Shown: positions 19,169-28,627 of the stretch, piece by piece
How the letters are laid out: each line of letters starts with the position of its first letter
How positions within the stretch are numbered: position 1 is the first letter of the stretch
Origin: Rhodospirillaceae bacterium
GTDB lineage: Bacteria > Pseudomonadota > Alphaproteobacteria > Rhodospirillales > Rhodospirillaceae
Assembly: GCA_947476695.1 (NCBI GenBank)
Contig: CANJRD010000015.1
Coordinates: 1 to 64,000, forward strand
Length of the DNA stretch: 64,000 nt
Direction: 5' to 3'
Program-made: the position numbers and the translations under genes
Notes under the pieces: generated by a model
What the model was told of the DNA's origin: nothing
Databases searched by the model: none
Seen by the model: the letters and a program-made list of their open reading frames with translations, nothing else

Positions 19169-20377
19169 TTACGCCCGTCCGAGAATGCAATCCACCAGCA
19201 GCGCCTTGCGGTCCTGCCGATTCCAGGTGGTCGCCGCGCTGAACGCCGTGTCCGCCAGTTTGTCGAAATTATCCAGCGCCTCGAGGGTCGCGCTGGCAAT
19301 CGCTTCCGCATTATCATTCGGGAACGTCACCACCGCGCCGTCATGCTGCTCGGCGAAGCGGGAGAGGGACGTCGCGGCGGGGGCCACCATCGGCACGCCG
19401 TTCGCCAGGGCTTCGACCGCAATGGCCGAATAGGAGTGCCGGTACACGGCCGCAGTGTAGGGGCACAAAACGATGTCGGTCGCGGCGAACAAGGCCTTCC
19501 AGATGCGTTCGTCTGCCGGACGTTCATCGAGTGTGATGCGGTGGCTCGACCCGGCCAGTCGGCGAATCGCTCGTTGTGTGGCCGGCATTCCATTTGGTGT
19601 GGCGTTGTGCACAAGGAATAGCGCGTTCCTGTGACGGGACAGCACCGTGGAAATCACTTCGGGCACGAACTCGTATCCTTTGTCGGGGCGCTGGTGGCCC
19701 AGCACGCCGACGACAATCGGACGTTTCCCGACCTTGTGCCGCAGGGACCGGTAGGTGCCTTGCGGTAAGGGCAGCACGCCTATCTTGTGGCCGATAATGA
19801 ATTCGTATTCCTGCGACGACATGGGATCGAAGGTCATCAGGACCAGGTGTTTGCGCAGCGCATCCGGGATCGTCAGGCCGGCGTAGCGGTACAGGACGCT
19901 CCGGGGTTCGTGGCGGGGATCGGCCGATGTGATTTGCAGTTTGTCACCGACCATCACGGATTCGACGCCTGCCCTGGTCCCGAATTCGATCACCACGCGT
20001 GGCCGGTTCTTGGCCGGCATGTTGTGCAGCCAGCTGATGATCGACATCAATTGCGCCGGCAGGGCGGAGTTCACGTACACGACATCTTCCGCCGTTGTCG
20101 CCGGCAGCTGCGCCAGCTCGCCGGTGGTGATGGCGACACCTTGAAGGAACACCGAGATCCATCCGGCGATAGGCTCGCCGTTGCCGGTCCGGTAGGTGTA
20201 AAAGGAAAAAAGGGGCCAGGCCCCCAGTTCGTGTTTCAGCACCGGCGTAATATTCACCGAACTGGCGACGATGACCTCGATACCGCGGCGTCGCATCTCC
20301 GACGTGATGACGCGGCACGAGTTGGCATGGTGACCGACGTCATTCTGTAGGCCGGGATCCAGATAGAAGAACCGCAT
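19169..20377 (-). CDS. GT-B glycosyltransferase, paralogue family member 4
   Basis: A 402-residue member of the same family (M-R-F-F-Y-L-D-P-G-L, G-H-H-A-N-S-C-R-V-I-T-S-E-M-R-R-R-G). It has H-Q-R-P-D-K-G-Y-E-F-V-P-E-V, V-H-N-A-T-P-N-G-M-P, L-C-P-Y-T-A-A-V-Y and E-A-L-A-N-G-V-P-M-V-A-P, and ends W-N-R-Q-D-R-K-A-L-L-V-D-C-I-L-G. It is the first gene of the tandem set. Its region V-L-G-H-Q-R-P-D-K-G-Y is closest to member 1, which suggests that members 1 and 4 share an ancestor. Transcription must begin in the gap 20378-20495. Confidence 0.75.
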   Translation of the reverse strand: MRFFYLDPGLQNDVGHHANSCRVITSEMRRRGIEVIVASSVNITPVLKHELGAWPLFSFYTYRTGNGEPIAGWISVFLQGVAITTGELAQLPATTAEDVVYVNSALPAQLMSIISWLHNMPAKNRPRVVIEFGTRAGVESVMVGDKLQITSADPRHEPRSVLYRYAGLTIPDALRKHLVLMTFDPMSSQEYEFIIGHKIGVLPLPQGTYRSLRHKVGKRPIVVGVLGHQRPDKGYEFVPEVISTVLSRHRNALFLVHNATPNGMPATQRAIRRLAGSSHRITLDERPADERIWKALFAATDIVLCPYTAAVYRHSYSAIAVEALANGVPMVAPAATSLSRFAEQHDGAVVTFPNDNAEAIASATLEALDNFDKLADTAFSAATTWNRQDRKALLVDCILGRA

Positions 20378-20495
20378 ATTGCCCGCCCGCAGGGATGCCG
20401 AGCATTCGCCTGCTGAACTCAGGTCCCGGTGCGCCGATGTTAGTGGAGCTTAGGTCTTGGGGCCAGCGCGTTCGGCGTCGCGCATCGGCCGGACA

Positions 20496-20532
20496 ATGCA
20501 AAAAGCCCGGCGCCGTTGTGCGGCGCCGGGCT
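20496..20532 (-). terminator. Rho-independent terminator of the fliK-flgD-flgE operon
   Basis: A 12-bp GC-rich stem (20504-20515 with 20521-20532) with a 5-base loop. On the minus strand it is followed by TTTTTG. It lies 22 bases after the flgE stop, so it ends the hook operon before the glycosyltransferase set. Confidence 0.88.
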
Positions 20533-20554
20533 CTTGTCAGGCGAGGGATTAAGT

Positions 20555-22432
20555 CTAGCGCTTGATCTGCAGAAGTTCGTCAAGCATCTGGTCCGAGGTC
20601 GTGATGACCTTCGCGGCGGACGAGTAGGCACGCTGCGTGGTGATCATCTTCGTGAACTCGGTACCAAGGTCGACGGTCGAGGCTTCGAGCGCGGCGGCGT
20701 TGACCTGGCCGGCGCCGGCGTCGCCCGGCTGACGCAGGGTCGGGTTGCCGGAATAGTCGGTCGAGATCCACACGTTGCCGGACAGCGACTTCAGGCCGTT
20801 CGGGTTGGTGAAGGTCGCCACCGGGATCTGGTACACCGGGCGGGTCACACCGTTGTCGAACAGCGCGGTGACCACGCCGTCCTTGCCGATCGACACGCCC
20901 GAGAAATTGCCGAACTTCGCACCGTTCTGCTGCAGGAAGTTCAGCTGGAACGAACCGGCGAGCTGGGTGATGCCGTCGGGCGTGCTGTAATTGCCCTGGC
21001 TGATGAGGATGGCGGGACTCTTCGTGTTGCCCTCCTGCATCGGTTCGGCGCCGTTTGACCACACGACTTCGACCGAGCTCTTCGGGTTCGGCGATGCCCC
21101 GGCATCGCGGCCGAAGAAGCTCAGCGGCGTACCGTTGCCGTTGAATTCGACGGCATTGGTCAGCACGGTCGTGACGTTCGGCGGGCCGACCGTCAGATTG
21201 TAGAGGCCGTAGGTCGTGTCCAGCGGATCCAAGGTATAGCCGGCCACCGCATTCTGCGAGATCAGCTGCACGCCATTGCTGTCTTTTGCGCTGGCGTCGA
21301 ACGTGAAGTTGTTGACGTTGTCGGCCTGGTCGAAAGTGATGCCGTTCTCGCCGGCGATGCGGCGCGCCCAAGTGCCGGGAGGCGTCGGCGCGGTGCCGAA
21401 CATGGTGTCGTCGCTCAGGACGCCATTCAGCTCTTCAGCGATCTTGTCGATAATCTGACTGACCGTACGGCCGCCCGTGGTGTTGACGACGAACGGGCTG
21501 TTGCCGGGCTGATAAGGTGCCGTGCTGTCCGCAGCGGTCGGGTCGAGGTTGATTGTGAAGGCCACGCCCGCAGCGCTGATGTTGATCGTGCCGGTGATCT
21601 GACCATTGGCGTTCGGCGAGAAGTCGAGGCGGCCTGAGGTCTGATAGACCTCGCCCTTTTGCGTCTTCTGCGTAATCACCGCGGCATCGGCCGGCGGCTC
21701 AACCGAGCTCGTCCACTTGTTGGCGGCGGACTTGGCATAGGTGATGCCGAGGTTGTGCGCGTTGCCCAAGCTGTCGAAGATCAGGCCGTTGACCTGTTCC
21801 GTTCCACCAACGAGTTCGGCGGCGGGCAGGTTGGCGCCCAGCGACAGCGTGGTGGTCGGCGACGCAGTGCCGCCGATGGTCTGCAGGTTCAGCGGCTGCA
21901 AATTCTGGTTGTTGATGACGTTGTTGTTGATCAGCACCTTGTTGCCCGTGCCGTTGGTGAAGGCACGCATGAAGGTGTTGCCGCCGATGTCGATGGTCGA
22001 GGCGCCCGCGCTGCCGTCATAAACGGTCAGGGGCCAGCCTTGCATGTAAGCGCCGGCGGAATTCTGCAGATAGCCTTCCTTGTCGACCTGGAACGAACCG
22101 GCGCGGGTGTAGGTGAACAGCCCGTTGTTGTCCGGGTTCGCGACCTGGTTCGAGACGAAGAACCCTTGTCCGGAGATGGCCACGTCGGTTGCCGAGGTTG
22201 TCGCCTGCAGCAGGCCCTGCAAGTCGACCGCCTGGCGCGGCGCGGACTGCACACCACCCGGCGAGTACTGGGTGCTGGACACCTGTGCGGTGATCAACGT
22301 CTTAAAGTTGACGTTGGTGTTCTTGTAACCAACGGTGCTGACGTTGGTCACGTTGTCGGCGATGGCGCCCATGGCGCTCGATTGCGACTGCAGGCCCGAA
22401 ACGCCCGAATACAATGCACCGAACAGTGACAT
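20555..22432 (-). CDS. flgE: Flagellar hook protein FlgE
   Basis: A 625-residue hook subunit, exported through the flagellar type III apparatus and polymerised between rod and filament. It starts M-S-L-F-G-A-L-Y-S-G-V-S-G-L, then I-A-D-N-V-T-N-V-S-T-V-G-Y-K-N (flagellar rod/hook N-terminal signature), then G-Q-G-F-F-V and Y-T-R-A-G-S-F. The C-terminus has L-E-A-S-T-V-D-L-G-T-E-F-T-K-M-I-T-T-Q-R-A-Y, typical of the axial-protein family. It is longer than the ~400-residue enteric FlgE, with the extra length in the central surface-exposed domains. Last gene of the fliK-flgD-flgE operon. Confidence 0.96.
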   Translation of the reverse strand: MSLFGALYSGVSGLQSQSSAMGAIADNVTNVSTVGYKNTNVNFKTLITAQVSSTQYSPGGVQSAPRQAVDLQGLLQATTSATDVAISGQGFFVSNQVANPDNNGLFTYTRAGSFQVDKEGYLQNSAGAYMQGWPLTVYDGSAGASTIDIGGNTFMRAFTNGTGNKVLINNNVINNQNLQPLNLQTIGGTASPTTTLSLGANLPAAELVGGTEQVNGLIFDSLGNAHNLGITYAKSAANKWTSSVEPPADAAVITQKTQKGEVYQTSGRLDFSPNANGQITGTINISAAGVAFTINLDPTAADSTAPYQPGNSPFVVNTTGGRTVSQIIDKIAEELNGVLSDDTMFGTAPTPPGTWARRIAGENGITFDQADNVNNFTFDASAKDSNGVQLISQNAVAGYTLDPLDTTYGLYNLTVGPPNVTTVLTNAVEFNGNGTPLSFFGRDAGASPNPKSSVEVVWSNGAEPMQEGNTKSPAILISQGNYSTPDGITQLAGSFQLNFLQQNGAKFGNFSGVSIGKDGVVTALFDNGVTRPVYQIPVATFTNPNGLKSLSGNVWISTDYSGNPTLRQPGDAGAGQVNAAALEASTVDLGTEFTKMITTQRAYSSAAKVITTSDQMLDELLQIKR

Positions 22433-22504
22433 TCTCGTCTCCTTACGTGGCGCGCGCTCTTCTTGCTTTTACAGCGCGCGGGTTAATTCTGTACTTCCGG
22501 CCCG

Positions 22505-23167
22505 TTAGCCGACGGCAACAACTTTGCTCAGCGGGATGCTTACGCTTCCCATATTCAACTTGGTCTCGCTGGTCGTCTGGTCGATCGTCGCGCTGGTCAC
22601 GGTGCCGTACACCGTGGTCGTCGCGTCGACCGGCGTACCGTCCGAACCCAGCGCCGTAACGGTGAGCGTGTAGGCGCCGTCTGGCATCTGCTGACCGCCA
22701 GCCGTCTTGCCGTCCCATTGGAACAGGTGCTTGCCGGCTTTCGTTTCGCCCTGTTGGGAGTAAACGACCGCGCCGGTCGCATCCCGCACCACGATGGTGC
22801 TGCTGTCGGCGTTGCCGCTGAGGTCGTACGAGGCATTCATCGAACCGCTTTGCAGCGGCGCCTGGTCGCTGCTCGCCTGGATCGCCTTGCCGACGTAGGC
22901 CGACGCCCCCGCCAGCACGTTCTGCTGGCCCAGGGTGATAAGCGTGCCGAGGTTTGCGTTGATGCTGATCTGCTGCTCGACCGCTGAATACTGGACGAGC
23001 TGGTTGGTGAACTCGGTCGAGTCCATCGGCGACAACGGGTCCTGGTTCTTCAGCTGCGCCGTGAGCAGCGTCAGGAACTGGGTCTTGTCGGTCGTCAGCT
23101 TTTTCTGACTGGCGGCGGCCGCGGCAGCGGCGTCCGTACCAGCAGTTCCTGAGACTTGAGTAACCAT
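22505..23167 (-). CDS. flgD: Flagellar hook assembly (scaffold) protein FlgD
   Basis: A 220-residue hook-cap protein that FlgE needs to assemble. It has the FlgD N-terminal signature F-L-T-L-L-T-A-Q-L-K-N-Q-D-P-L-S-P-M-D and the segment E-F-T-N-Q-L-V-Q-Y-S-A-V-E-Q. The C-terminal half carries the Ig-like/tudor-like region (W-D-G-K-T-A-G-G-Q, D-G-A-Y-T-L-T-V). A short Ala run follows residue 12. Length fits the family. It lies between fliK and flgE on the minus strand. Confidence 0.95.
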   Translation of the reverse strand: MVTQVSGTAGTDAAAAAAASQKKLTTDKTQFLTLLTAQLKNQDPLSPMDSTEFTNQLVQYSAVEQQISINANLGTLITLGQQNVLAGASAYVGKAIQASSDQAPLQSGSMNASYDLSGNADSSTIVVRDATGAVVYSQQGETKAGKHLFQWDGKTAGGQQMPDGAYTLTVTALGSDGTPVDATTTVYGTVTSATIDQTTSETKLNMGSVSIPLSKVVAVG

Positions 23168-23191
23168 CGTCGTCGTTCCTAAAGGCCGCAG

Positions 23192-24931
23192 TTAGACGTA
23201 GGTGTCCACGCCGCCGCGCAGCGAGGCCGCGCGGTCGTAGTCGTAAATCGGTTCATCGGTGGCTTCGCCGTTCGCGGTCTGCGCGCCGGTACGGTCGCCG
23301 CCGTTCTGCGCGTTCCCGCCGTTCTGCGAACCGGATTCACCACGCAGCGAGAATTGCAGGGCATTGGCGTCGGTGCGAAGGCCAGCGTCATTGAGTGCCT
23401 GCTCAAGGCCGCGTGCGTCGCTTTGCATCAGGTCGAGTGTTTCTTTGTTGTCCGCGATGATCATCGCGTGGACCTTGCCGTCCTGCGCCATGTCGAGCTT
23501 TACTTCGACGCGGCCGAGATCGTCCGGACGCAGCTGGATCGTGACCTGATCGTTGCCGGCCTTGGTCGCGCGGGTGATGTGCACCTTGATCTGTTCGAAG
23601 ATCTGCGCGGGCGTGAACGCCTGCTTCGGCGCGTTGGTGCCGTTGGCCGCATTCGTCTGGTTCGCACTATTGGTGCCGACCTGGCCCTGGCCGACGCCGC
23701 CTTGCGCCGAGGCGTCGCCCTGCGCCGCGCCGCCACTGCGGGCTGCGGACACTTCGCCGATGGCCGGGGTCTCGGCCTGCGTCGGCGCAGCGGTCGTGGT
23801 CGTCGGCGTGGTGGTCGGGGTCGTGATCATGCTGGCGAGCGCGGCGGTGGTCGCGCCCTGGCCGGGCAGGTTGCTGGCCGCATCTTCAGCCTTGGCGTCG
23901 AGCACGGCGTCGGCATCGACGTCGTTGCCCAAGCCGCCGTTGGCCAGTGAGTTCGCGGTGTCGGCCATCGTGTAGCCGACGAAGTGGTTGTAGGGGTTCA
24001 GCGTCGGCGTCGCCGGCCTCGCGGTTTCGACCTGGACGTTGACGCGGATCTGGTTGTCGCTGCCGAGAAGACGCGACAGGGAGTCGGACTGCGACTTCGC
24101 GCCCTGGGTTTGATTGCCGGCCGACGCGCGGACCTGGTCGGCCGTCGGGTCGACCTTCGCGGTCGTCGCGGCCTGGGTGAAGGCCGGCGTGTTATCGGCG
24201 GTGGTGTCTTCGGTCGCAACCTGCTGCGCGCCTGCGGTGACCGTTTCGGTCGCGGCGGCGGCCTGCTGGGTGACGTTCTGGTTGGCGAGGATCTGCGCGA
24301 CCGGCGTGGCCTGGTCGGACTTCACCGTGTTCGCGTCGGCTTGCGCATTCGGGTCGACGGCGGCAACGACAGGCGTCGCGACGACGGCGGCGACTTCCTG
24401 CACTACCGTCTGAATCTGCACGGCCTGCTGAACCGGCGTGGTGTTGGCGGCGATGAGCTGCGCCTGGATCGCGGCCAGTTGCACGGCCTGCTGAACCGGC
24501 GTGGTGTTGGCGGCGATGAGCTGCGCCTGGATCGCGGCCAGTTGCGCGGCCTGAACCGCGTCGACCTGGTCCTGCGCGGCCTGCGCCTTGTCGTCGCCGT
24601 TGTTCGTCGCGGCCGGTTTGGTGTCGGCCTTGTCGTTGGTCTGGGCCTTATCGCTGTCGTCGGTCTTCTTGTCGGCCGCATCGGCCTTCTTGTCGTCGCG
24701 GCTGTCGGTCTTGGTGTCGCGGGGCGCCTTGGCCTTCTGGTCCGGGGCTGGCGTGGTCTGCACGATGTTCGCATCGAGCGGGCTCGTCCCGGCCTTCATG
24801 CGGTTGCCGAGCGACTGTAGCAGGGTTGCGAAAGCATCGCCCTGGGCGGCCGTTTCGTCGGCGCGCACGGTGGCGGCCGCAGCGGCAGCGGCTACGGCGG
24901 TGGCGGAAACTTGCGTCGGGCTCGTGACCAT
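23192..24931 (-). CDS. fliK: Flagellar hook-length control protein FliK
   Basis: A 579-residue protein. The long N-terminal/central part is Ala/Thr/Gln/Asp-rich and low in complexity, fitting the extended ruler region. The C-terminal domain (~440-530) has the Flg_hook signature V-T-I-Q-L-R-P-D-D-L-G-R-V-E-V-K-L, then L-M-Q-S-D-A-R-G-L-E-Q-A-L, which in this family interacts with FlhB to switch export from hook to filament. The ATG at 24931 has GGAG nine bases upstream; an upstream GTG at 24955 is less likely. A 63-bp tandem duplication lies in the ruler (24421-24546). First gene of the hook operon behind a -24/-12 promoter. Confidence 0.9.
   Translation of the reverse strand: MVTSPTQVSATAVAAAAAAATVRADETAAQGDAFATLLQSLGNRMKAGTSPLDANIVQTTPAPDQKAKAPRDTKTDSRDDKKADAADKKTDDSDKAQTNDKADTKPAATNNGDDKAQAAQDQVDAVQAAQLAAIQAQLIAANTTPVQQAVQLAAIQAQLIAANTTPVQQAVQIQTVVQEVAAVVATPVVAAVDPNAQADANTVKSDQATPVAQILANQNVTQQAAAATETVTAGAQQVATEDTTADNTPAFTQAATTAKVDPTADQVRASAGNQTQGAKSQSDSLSRLLGSDNQIRVNVQVETARPATPTLNPYNHFVGYTMADTANSLANGGLGNDVDADAVLDAKAEDAASNLPGQGATTAALASMITTPTTTPTTTTAAPTQAETPAIGEVSAARSGGAAQGDASAQGGVGQGQVGTNSANQTNAANGTNAPKQAFTPAQIFEQIKVHITRATKAGNDQVTIQLRPDDLGRVEVKLDMAQDGKVHAMIIADNKETLDLMQSDARGLEQALNDAGLRTDANALQFSLRGESGSQNGGNAQNGGDRTGAQTANGEATDEPIYDYDRAASLRGGVDTYV
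24421..24546 (-). repeat. 63-bp tandem duplication inside fliK
   Basis: Two copies, 24421-24483 and 24484-24546, differ at only one base that I can see (the last). Each encodes 21 residues (including A-A-I-Q-A-Q-L-I-A-A-N-T-T-P), so the frame is kept. The near identity means that the duplication is recent. It lengthens the presumed ruler part of FliK by 21 residues. Confidence 0.93.
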
Positions 24932-24987
24932 CGGTTCGTACTCCAAAGGCTGCACACTGGGGTGCGCACAATCATCCGGACCAATCT

Positions 24988-25004
24988 AAGCAAGGGGTGT
25001 GCCA
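24988..25004 (-). promoter_or_regulatory. Sigma-54 (-24/-12) promoter of the fliK-flgD-flgE operon
   Basis: On the minus strand the site reads TGGCACACCCCTTGCTT: TGGCAC at -24 and TTGC at -12, with GG and GC exactly 10 bases apart. It lies about 57 bases upstream of the fliK ATG. This is an almost perfect match to the RpoN consensus and fits class II/III flagellar control in alphaproteobacteria. Confidence 0.85.
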
Positions 25005-25133
25005 GACGGGGTCGGCCGAACGAGATCGTTGATTTTATTGTGTATTTTTAGGAGGGGCTGCGCGTCGGGCCCCGCCTGCCGCGGGTGTGCAGGCAGGAAT
25101 TGCCCAGTCGGATCAGGCAACTTGTGCCCGGCG

Positions 25134-27017
25134 TTACCCGGCCCGCAGGGCTTCCGCGATAGCGGCGACGACGCCCGGCCAATCACCGCGGGTGGACTGA
25201 CGGAAAAGCCGCAAGGAGGGATACCAGGCGGTCGTGTCGCCTTTGGCGAGCCAACGATAGTCCGGCGCGGCCGGGATCATCATCCAGGCCGGCTTACCCA
25301 AGGCGCCGGCGAGATGAAGGACGGCGGTGTCCACGCCGATCACCAGATCGAGTTGATCGATGATCGCCGCCGTATCCGCGAAGTCGCCGACCACGCCGGC
25401 AATGTCGAAAACGAAGCCGTCGCCCGCCTCTGCGCGCTGGGTGGCGGCGGGGCCGGCCTGGAGGCTGACGAAGTCGGCATCCACGGCCTTAAGCAAGGGG
25501 CGCAGCAGGGCGGGCGGGATCGACCGCTGGCGATCGATGCGGTTCTCCGGCGAGCCGGCCCACACCAGCCCAATCAGGCGCTTGCCACGGCGCGGGACGC
25601 TCAGCGCGAGGGAGGCATCGGCCGGTGGTGCCAGATAGACCGGCCAGGCGGGCACGGTCGCGGTGGTCGTCCCCAACAACCCCGGCAGTGACATGAAGGG
25701 TGCCTGCGCGCTGAGTTCGGGCAGGGGATCGCGGAAGGCGATCACCTCACCCGGCAGAAGCCCGGCTTCGGTCGCGCGCCGGAACAGGGTGACGAGCGCG
25801 CGCGGCGCTTCGATCACCAGCCGGTCGCACAGGGCCGCCGCCAGTTTTGCGTAGCGCACGAACTGGATCGCATCCCCCATGCCTTGCTCCGCGTGGATCA
25901 ACAGCGTGCCCCGCACGGCTTTGCCGTCCCACAGCGGAGCGGGAATGCTGCGCTTGCGCGAACTGAACGTGGGCATCTGCCAGCGCCATTCGTACTCGGC
26001 CCAGCCCTCCGGCCAGCGGCCGGTCAGCAGCAGCAGCCAGGCAAGGTCGTAGTGCGCTTCGGGATTGCCGGCTTTCAGGGCGAGCGCCTGGCGATAGCAG
26101 GTCTCGGCCTCAACCAGTTCGCCCAAGGAGACCAGCGCGACCCCAAGGTTGGTCAGGGCATCCCAACGCTTCGGATCGCGGTCCAGAACGCGACGCAGGA
26201 TCGGGACGGCGGCCTCGGGGTGGTCGAACCGCACAAGGTGCGCACCGAGGTTATAGAGGCCGTCGATGGACTCCGGATCGAGCGCGATGGCGCGGCGCAG
26301 ATGGATCTCCGCTTCTGCTTCCTCGCCCAACTCGCCCAGCACGTTGCCGAGATTGCGCAGCAGGTGTGCCTGTTCGGGGGTGATCGCCAGCGCCGCGCGA
26401 TAAGCCGCGGCGGCTTCGGGCAAGCGGCGTTGACTGCGCAGCAGCACACCCAGGTTGTTCAGCACTTCCGTATCGTTGGGCGTCAGGTCCAGTGCGCGTC
26501 GCCAGGATTGCTCCGCATCGCCGGGGCGATTGATCTCCCGCGCGGCACGCCCGCGCCAGGACCAGAGTTCGGGCGCGTCCGGAAAGAACACAGTCGTTTC
26601 CACCATGATGGCGTGCGCTTCCTGCCAGCGGCCCATCCCCCCAAGCGCGCGGGCGAGCAGAAGGCGGGCTTCCATGCGGACGGGTTTCGCATTGGCGGCC
26701 GGCAACAAGGCGACGGCGGCGGCCTCGGCGCGGCCCATGCTCAAGGCCACCATGCCCACGCTGATCCGATAGGTGACGTTCTCCGGCTCGAAGGCCATGC
26801 AGCGCGCCAGCAGCGGCAGTGCGCGCTCAGGAAAGCCGAGATCGTTGGTCACGAGCCCCAGGCCATGAAGGGCGGGGCGGTAGGAGTCATCCTGCGCCAC
26901 CAGTTCGCGATAGATCGCCGCCGCGTCGGCGAGGCGGCCTTCACGGTGCGCGGCAAAAGCCTGCGCGAGTTGGGCTTCGCGCTCAGTGTGGCTTGTATGG
27001 GTGGGGTCGGAAGGCAT
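25134..27017 (-). CDS. TPR protein with GT9-like glycosyltransferase domain
   Basis: A 627-residue protein. Residues ~15-340 contain roughly nine TPR units (for example V-L-N-N-L-G-V-L-L-R-S, L-L-R-N-L-G-N-V-L-G, A-L-T-N-L-G-V-A-L). The C-terminal half has the GT9-like marks W-A-E-Y-E-W-R-W, L-I-H-A-E-Q-G-M-G-D-A-I-Q-F-V-R-Y and G-V-D-T-A-V-L-H-L-A-G-A-L-G, ending with W-Y-P-S-L-R-L-F-R-Q. It is a paralogue of the divergent gene at 27032 and of the fusion at 9697. The TPR arm would bind a protein partner or acceptor. Its ATG lies only 14 bases from that of the divergent gene. Confidence 0.82.
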   Translation of the reverse strand: MPSDPTHTSHTEREAQLAQAFAAHREGRLADAAAIYRELVAQDDSYRPALHGLGLVTNDLGFPERALPLLARCMAFEPENVTYRISVGMVALSMGRAEAAAVALLPAANAKPVRMEARLLLARALGGMGRWQEAHAIMVETTVFFPDAPELWSWRGRAAREINRPGDAEQSWRRALDLTPNDTEVLNNLGVLLRSQRRLPEAAAAYRAALAITPEQAHLLRNLGNVLGELGEEAEAEIHLRRAIALDPESIDGLYNLGAHLVRFDHPEAAVPILRRVLDRDPKRWDALTNLGVALVSLGELVEAETCYRQALALKAGNPEAHYDLAWLLLLTGRWPEGWAEYEWRWQMPTFSSRKRSIPAPLWDGKAVRGTLLIHAEQGMGDAIQFVRYAKLAAALCDRLVIEAPRALVTLFRRATEAGLLPGEVIAFRDPLPELSAQAPFMSLPGLLGTTTATVPAWPVYLAPPADASLALSVPRRGKRLIGLVWAGSPENRIDRQRSIPPALLRPLLKAVDADFVSLQAGPAATQRAEAGDGFVFDIAGVVGDFADTAAIIDQLDLVIGVDTAVLHLAGALGKPAWMMIPAAPDYRWLAKGDTTAWYPSLRLFRQSTRGDWPGVVAAIAEALRAG

Positions 27018-27031
27018 AATTATCGCGCAGC

Positions 27032-28597
27032 ATGCCGAATAACAGCGCCGAACGCGAGATCATCGACGGCCTCCTCCAGGATGCCGAGGGCGCAATTGCC
27101 GCCGGCGCCATGCGCAAGGCCATGGCCATCTACAGCGGCATCCTGATGCAGGAGCCGGAACATCGACTGGCCTTGCGGCAATTGGGCAGCCTTGCCGTCG
27201 ATCTCGGCGAATATGAAAACGCGATCGCCGTGCTGCGTCAGGCGATCGCGTTGGAACCCACCGACCCGGATCTCTATCACGGTATCGGCACCGCTTTGCG
27301 TCTGATGGGTCTTGAGGAGGAGGCGCTTGCGGCGTGGCAGGGCGCGCTGCAGGGCGATCCGACGCATGCGCCCACCCTGCACGACAGCGGGATGTTGTTG
27401 CAGAAGCGTGGCGACCTCGCGCGCGCGGGCGAGATGTTCCAGCGGCTGGCGGCCGCGCATACCAATCACTTCGAGGCCGTCTTCAACCGCGCGGTCGTGC
27501 TTTACAAGCAGGACAACCTGCTCGCCGCGGAACGCTGGTTTCACCAAGCCTCACGCTTGAAGGCCGACGATCCGCGTCCACTGATCAATCTGGCGATGAT
27601 CTATCGCGTCTGGGGTTTTCCAGATCGCGCCATCGCCTGCCTGGAGCACGCCATCCCGCTCGACCCTGCGCGGCCGGAGACACAGTGGAACCTCGCCAAC
27701 GTGCTGCTGCTCAGCGGCGACTACGCCAAAGGCTTTGCGGCGTACGAAAGCCGCTTCCGGCGCGCTGGTTTCACGGAACGCAGCTATCCTATGCCGCGCT
27801 GGCGCGGCGAGGACTTGAACGGAAAGACGATCTTCCTCGCAACCGAGCAGGGTCTGGGCGATGTGCTGCAGTTCGTGCGGTTCGCCAAGCCGCTGGCCGA
27901 CATGGGCGCGCGGGTCATTGTCGAATGCCTGCCGGGGCTTGAGCGCATGGTCGCCACGGCGCCGGGCGTGTCCGCCACCGCGAAATGGAAGGACGTGCCG
28001 GCGGCGGATTATGTGCTGCCGCTCTTGAGCGTGCCGCATCTATTGGGCACGACCCTCGAAACGCTCCCGGCGACGGTGCCCTATCTCGGCGTGCCGCCGG
28101 GGACGCCCGTTCCATCGCTGGAGTCGCCGGGCTTCAAGGTCGGTATCGCCTGGCGGGGCAATCCGCATCACGAAAACGATCGCCATCGCTCGCTTCCCCT
28201 GGAGATACTGGCGCCGTTGCTCGCCGTGCCGGGCGTTGCCTGGTACAGCCTGCAGATCGGGCCGGGTGAGGGCGAACCACAGACGTCGATCTGGTCCGGC
28301 AAACTCAAGAAGCTGTCGCCGCTGAAAGACTTCAGCGTGACGGCGGGCATCATGACCGAACTTGATCTCGTCATCTCGGTCGATACCGCGGTCGCGCATC
28401 TGGCCGGCGCGCTTGGCCGGCCGATCTGGACACTGCTGCCGCGCAACAACGATTGGCGTTGGCTGCTGGAGCGTCGCGACAGCCCCTGGTACCCGACCAT
28501 GCGGTTGTTCCGTCAGCATTACCCTTACGACTGGGCGCCGACGGTTGCATCGATGGCGAAGGCGCTGGCTGAAGCGGTTGCCCGGAAGCGCGCGTGA
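27032..28597 (+). CDS. TPR protein with GT9-like glycosyltransferase domain
   Basis: A 521-residue protein with about six TPR units in residues 10-220. The GT9-like domain begins near residue 263, with F-L-A-T-E-Q-G-L-G-D-V-L-Q-F-V-R-F. V-G-I-A-W-R-G-N-P-H-H is followed by S-V-D-T-A-V-A-H-L-A-G-A-L-G-R-P and W-Y-P-T-M-R-L-F-R-Q. It is paralogous to its divergent neighbour. The predicted ATG has a GGAAGG only at a poor distance (about 17 bases), so the true start may be slightly different. The following gene begins 30 bases downstream and may be cotranscribed. Confidence 0.82.
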   Translation: MPNNSAEREIIDGLLQDAEGAIAAGAMRKAMAIYSGILMQEPEHRLALRQLGSLAVDLGEYENAIAVLRQAIALEPTDPDLYHGIGTALRLMGLEEEALAAWQGALQGDPTHAPTLHDSGMLLQKRGDLARAGEMFQRLAAAHTNHFEAVFNRAVVLYKQDNLLAAERWFHQASRLKADDPRPLINLAMIYRVWGFPDRAIACLEHAIPLDPARPETQWNLANVLLLSGDYAKGFAAYESRFRRAGFTERSYPMPRWRGEDLNGKTIFLATEQGLGDVLQFVRFAKPLADMGARVIVECLPGLERMVATAPGVSATAKWKDVPAADYVLPLLSVPHLLGTTLETLPATVPYLGVPPGTPVPSLESPGFKVGIAWRGNPHHENDRHRSLPLEILAPLLAVPGVAWYSLQIGPGEGEPQTSIWSGKLKKLSPLKDFSVTAGIMTELDLVISVDTAVAHLAGALGRPIWTLLPRNNDWRWLLERRDSPWYPTMRLFRQHYPYDWAPTVASMAKALAEAVARKRA

Positions 28598-28627
28598 TGT
28601 CACGCTGACGCCCATGAGTGAACATAC

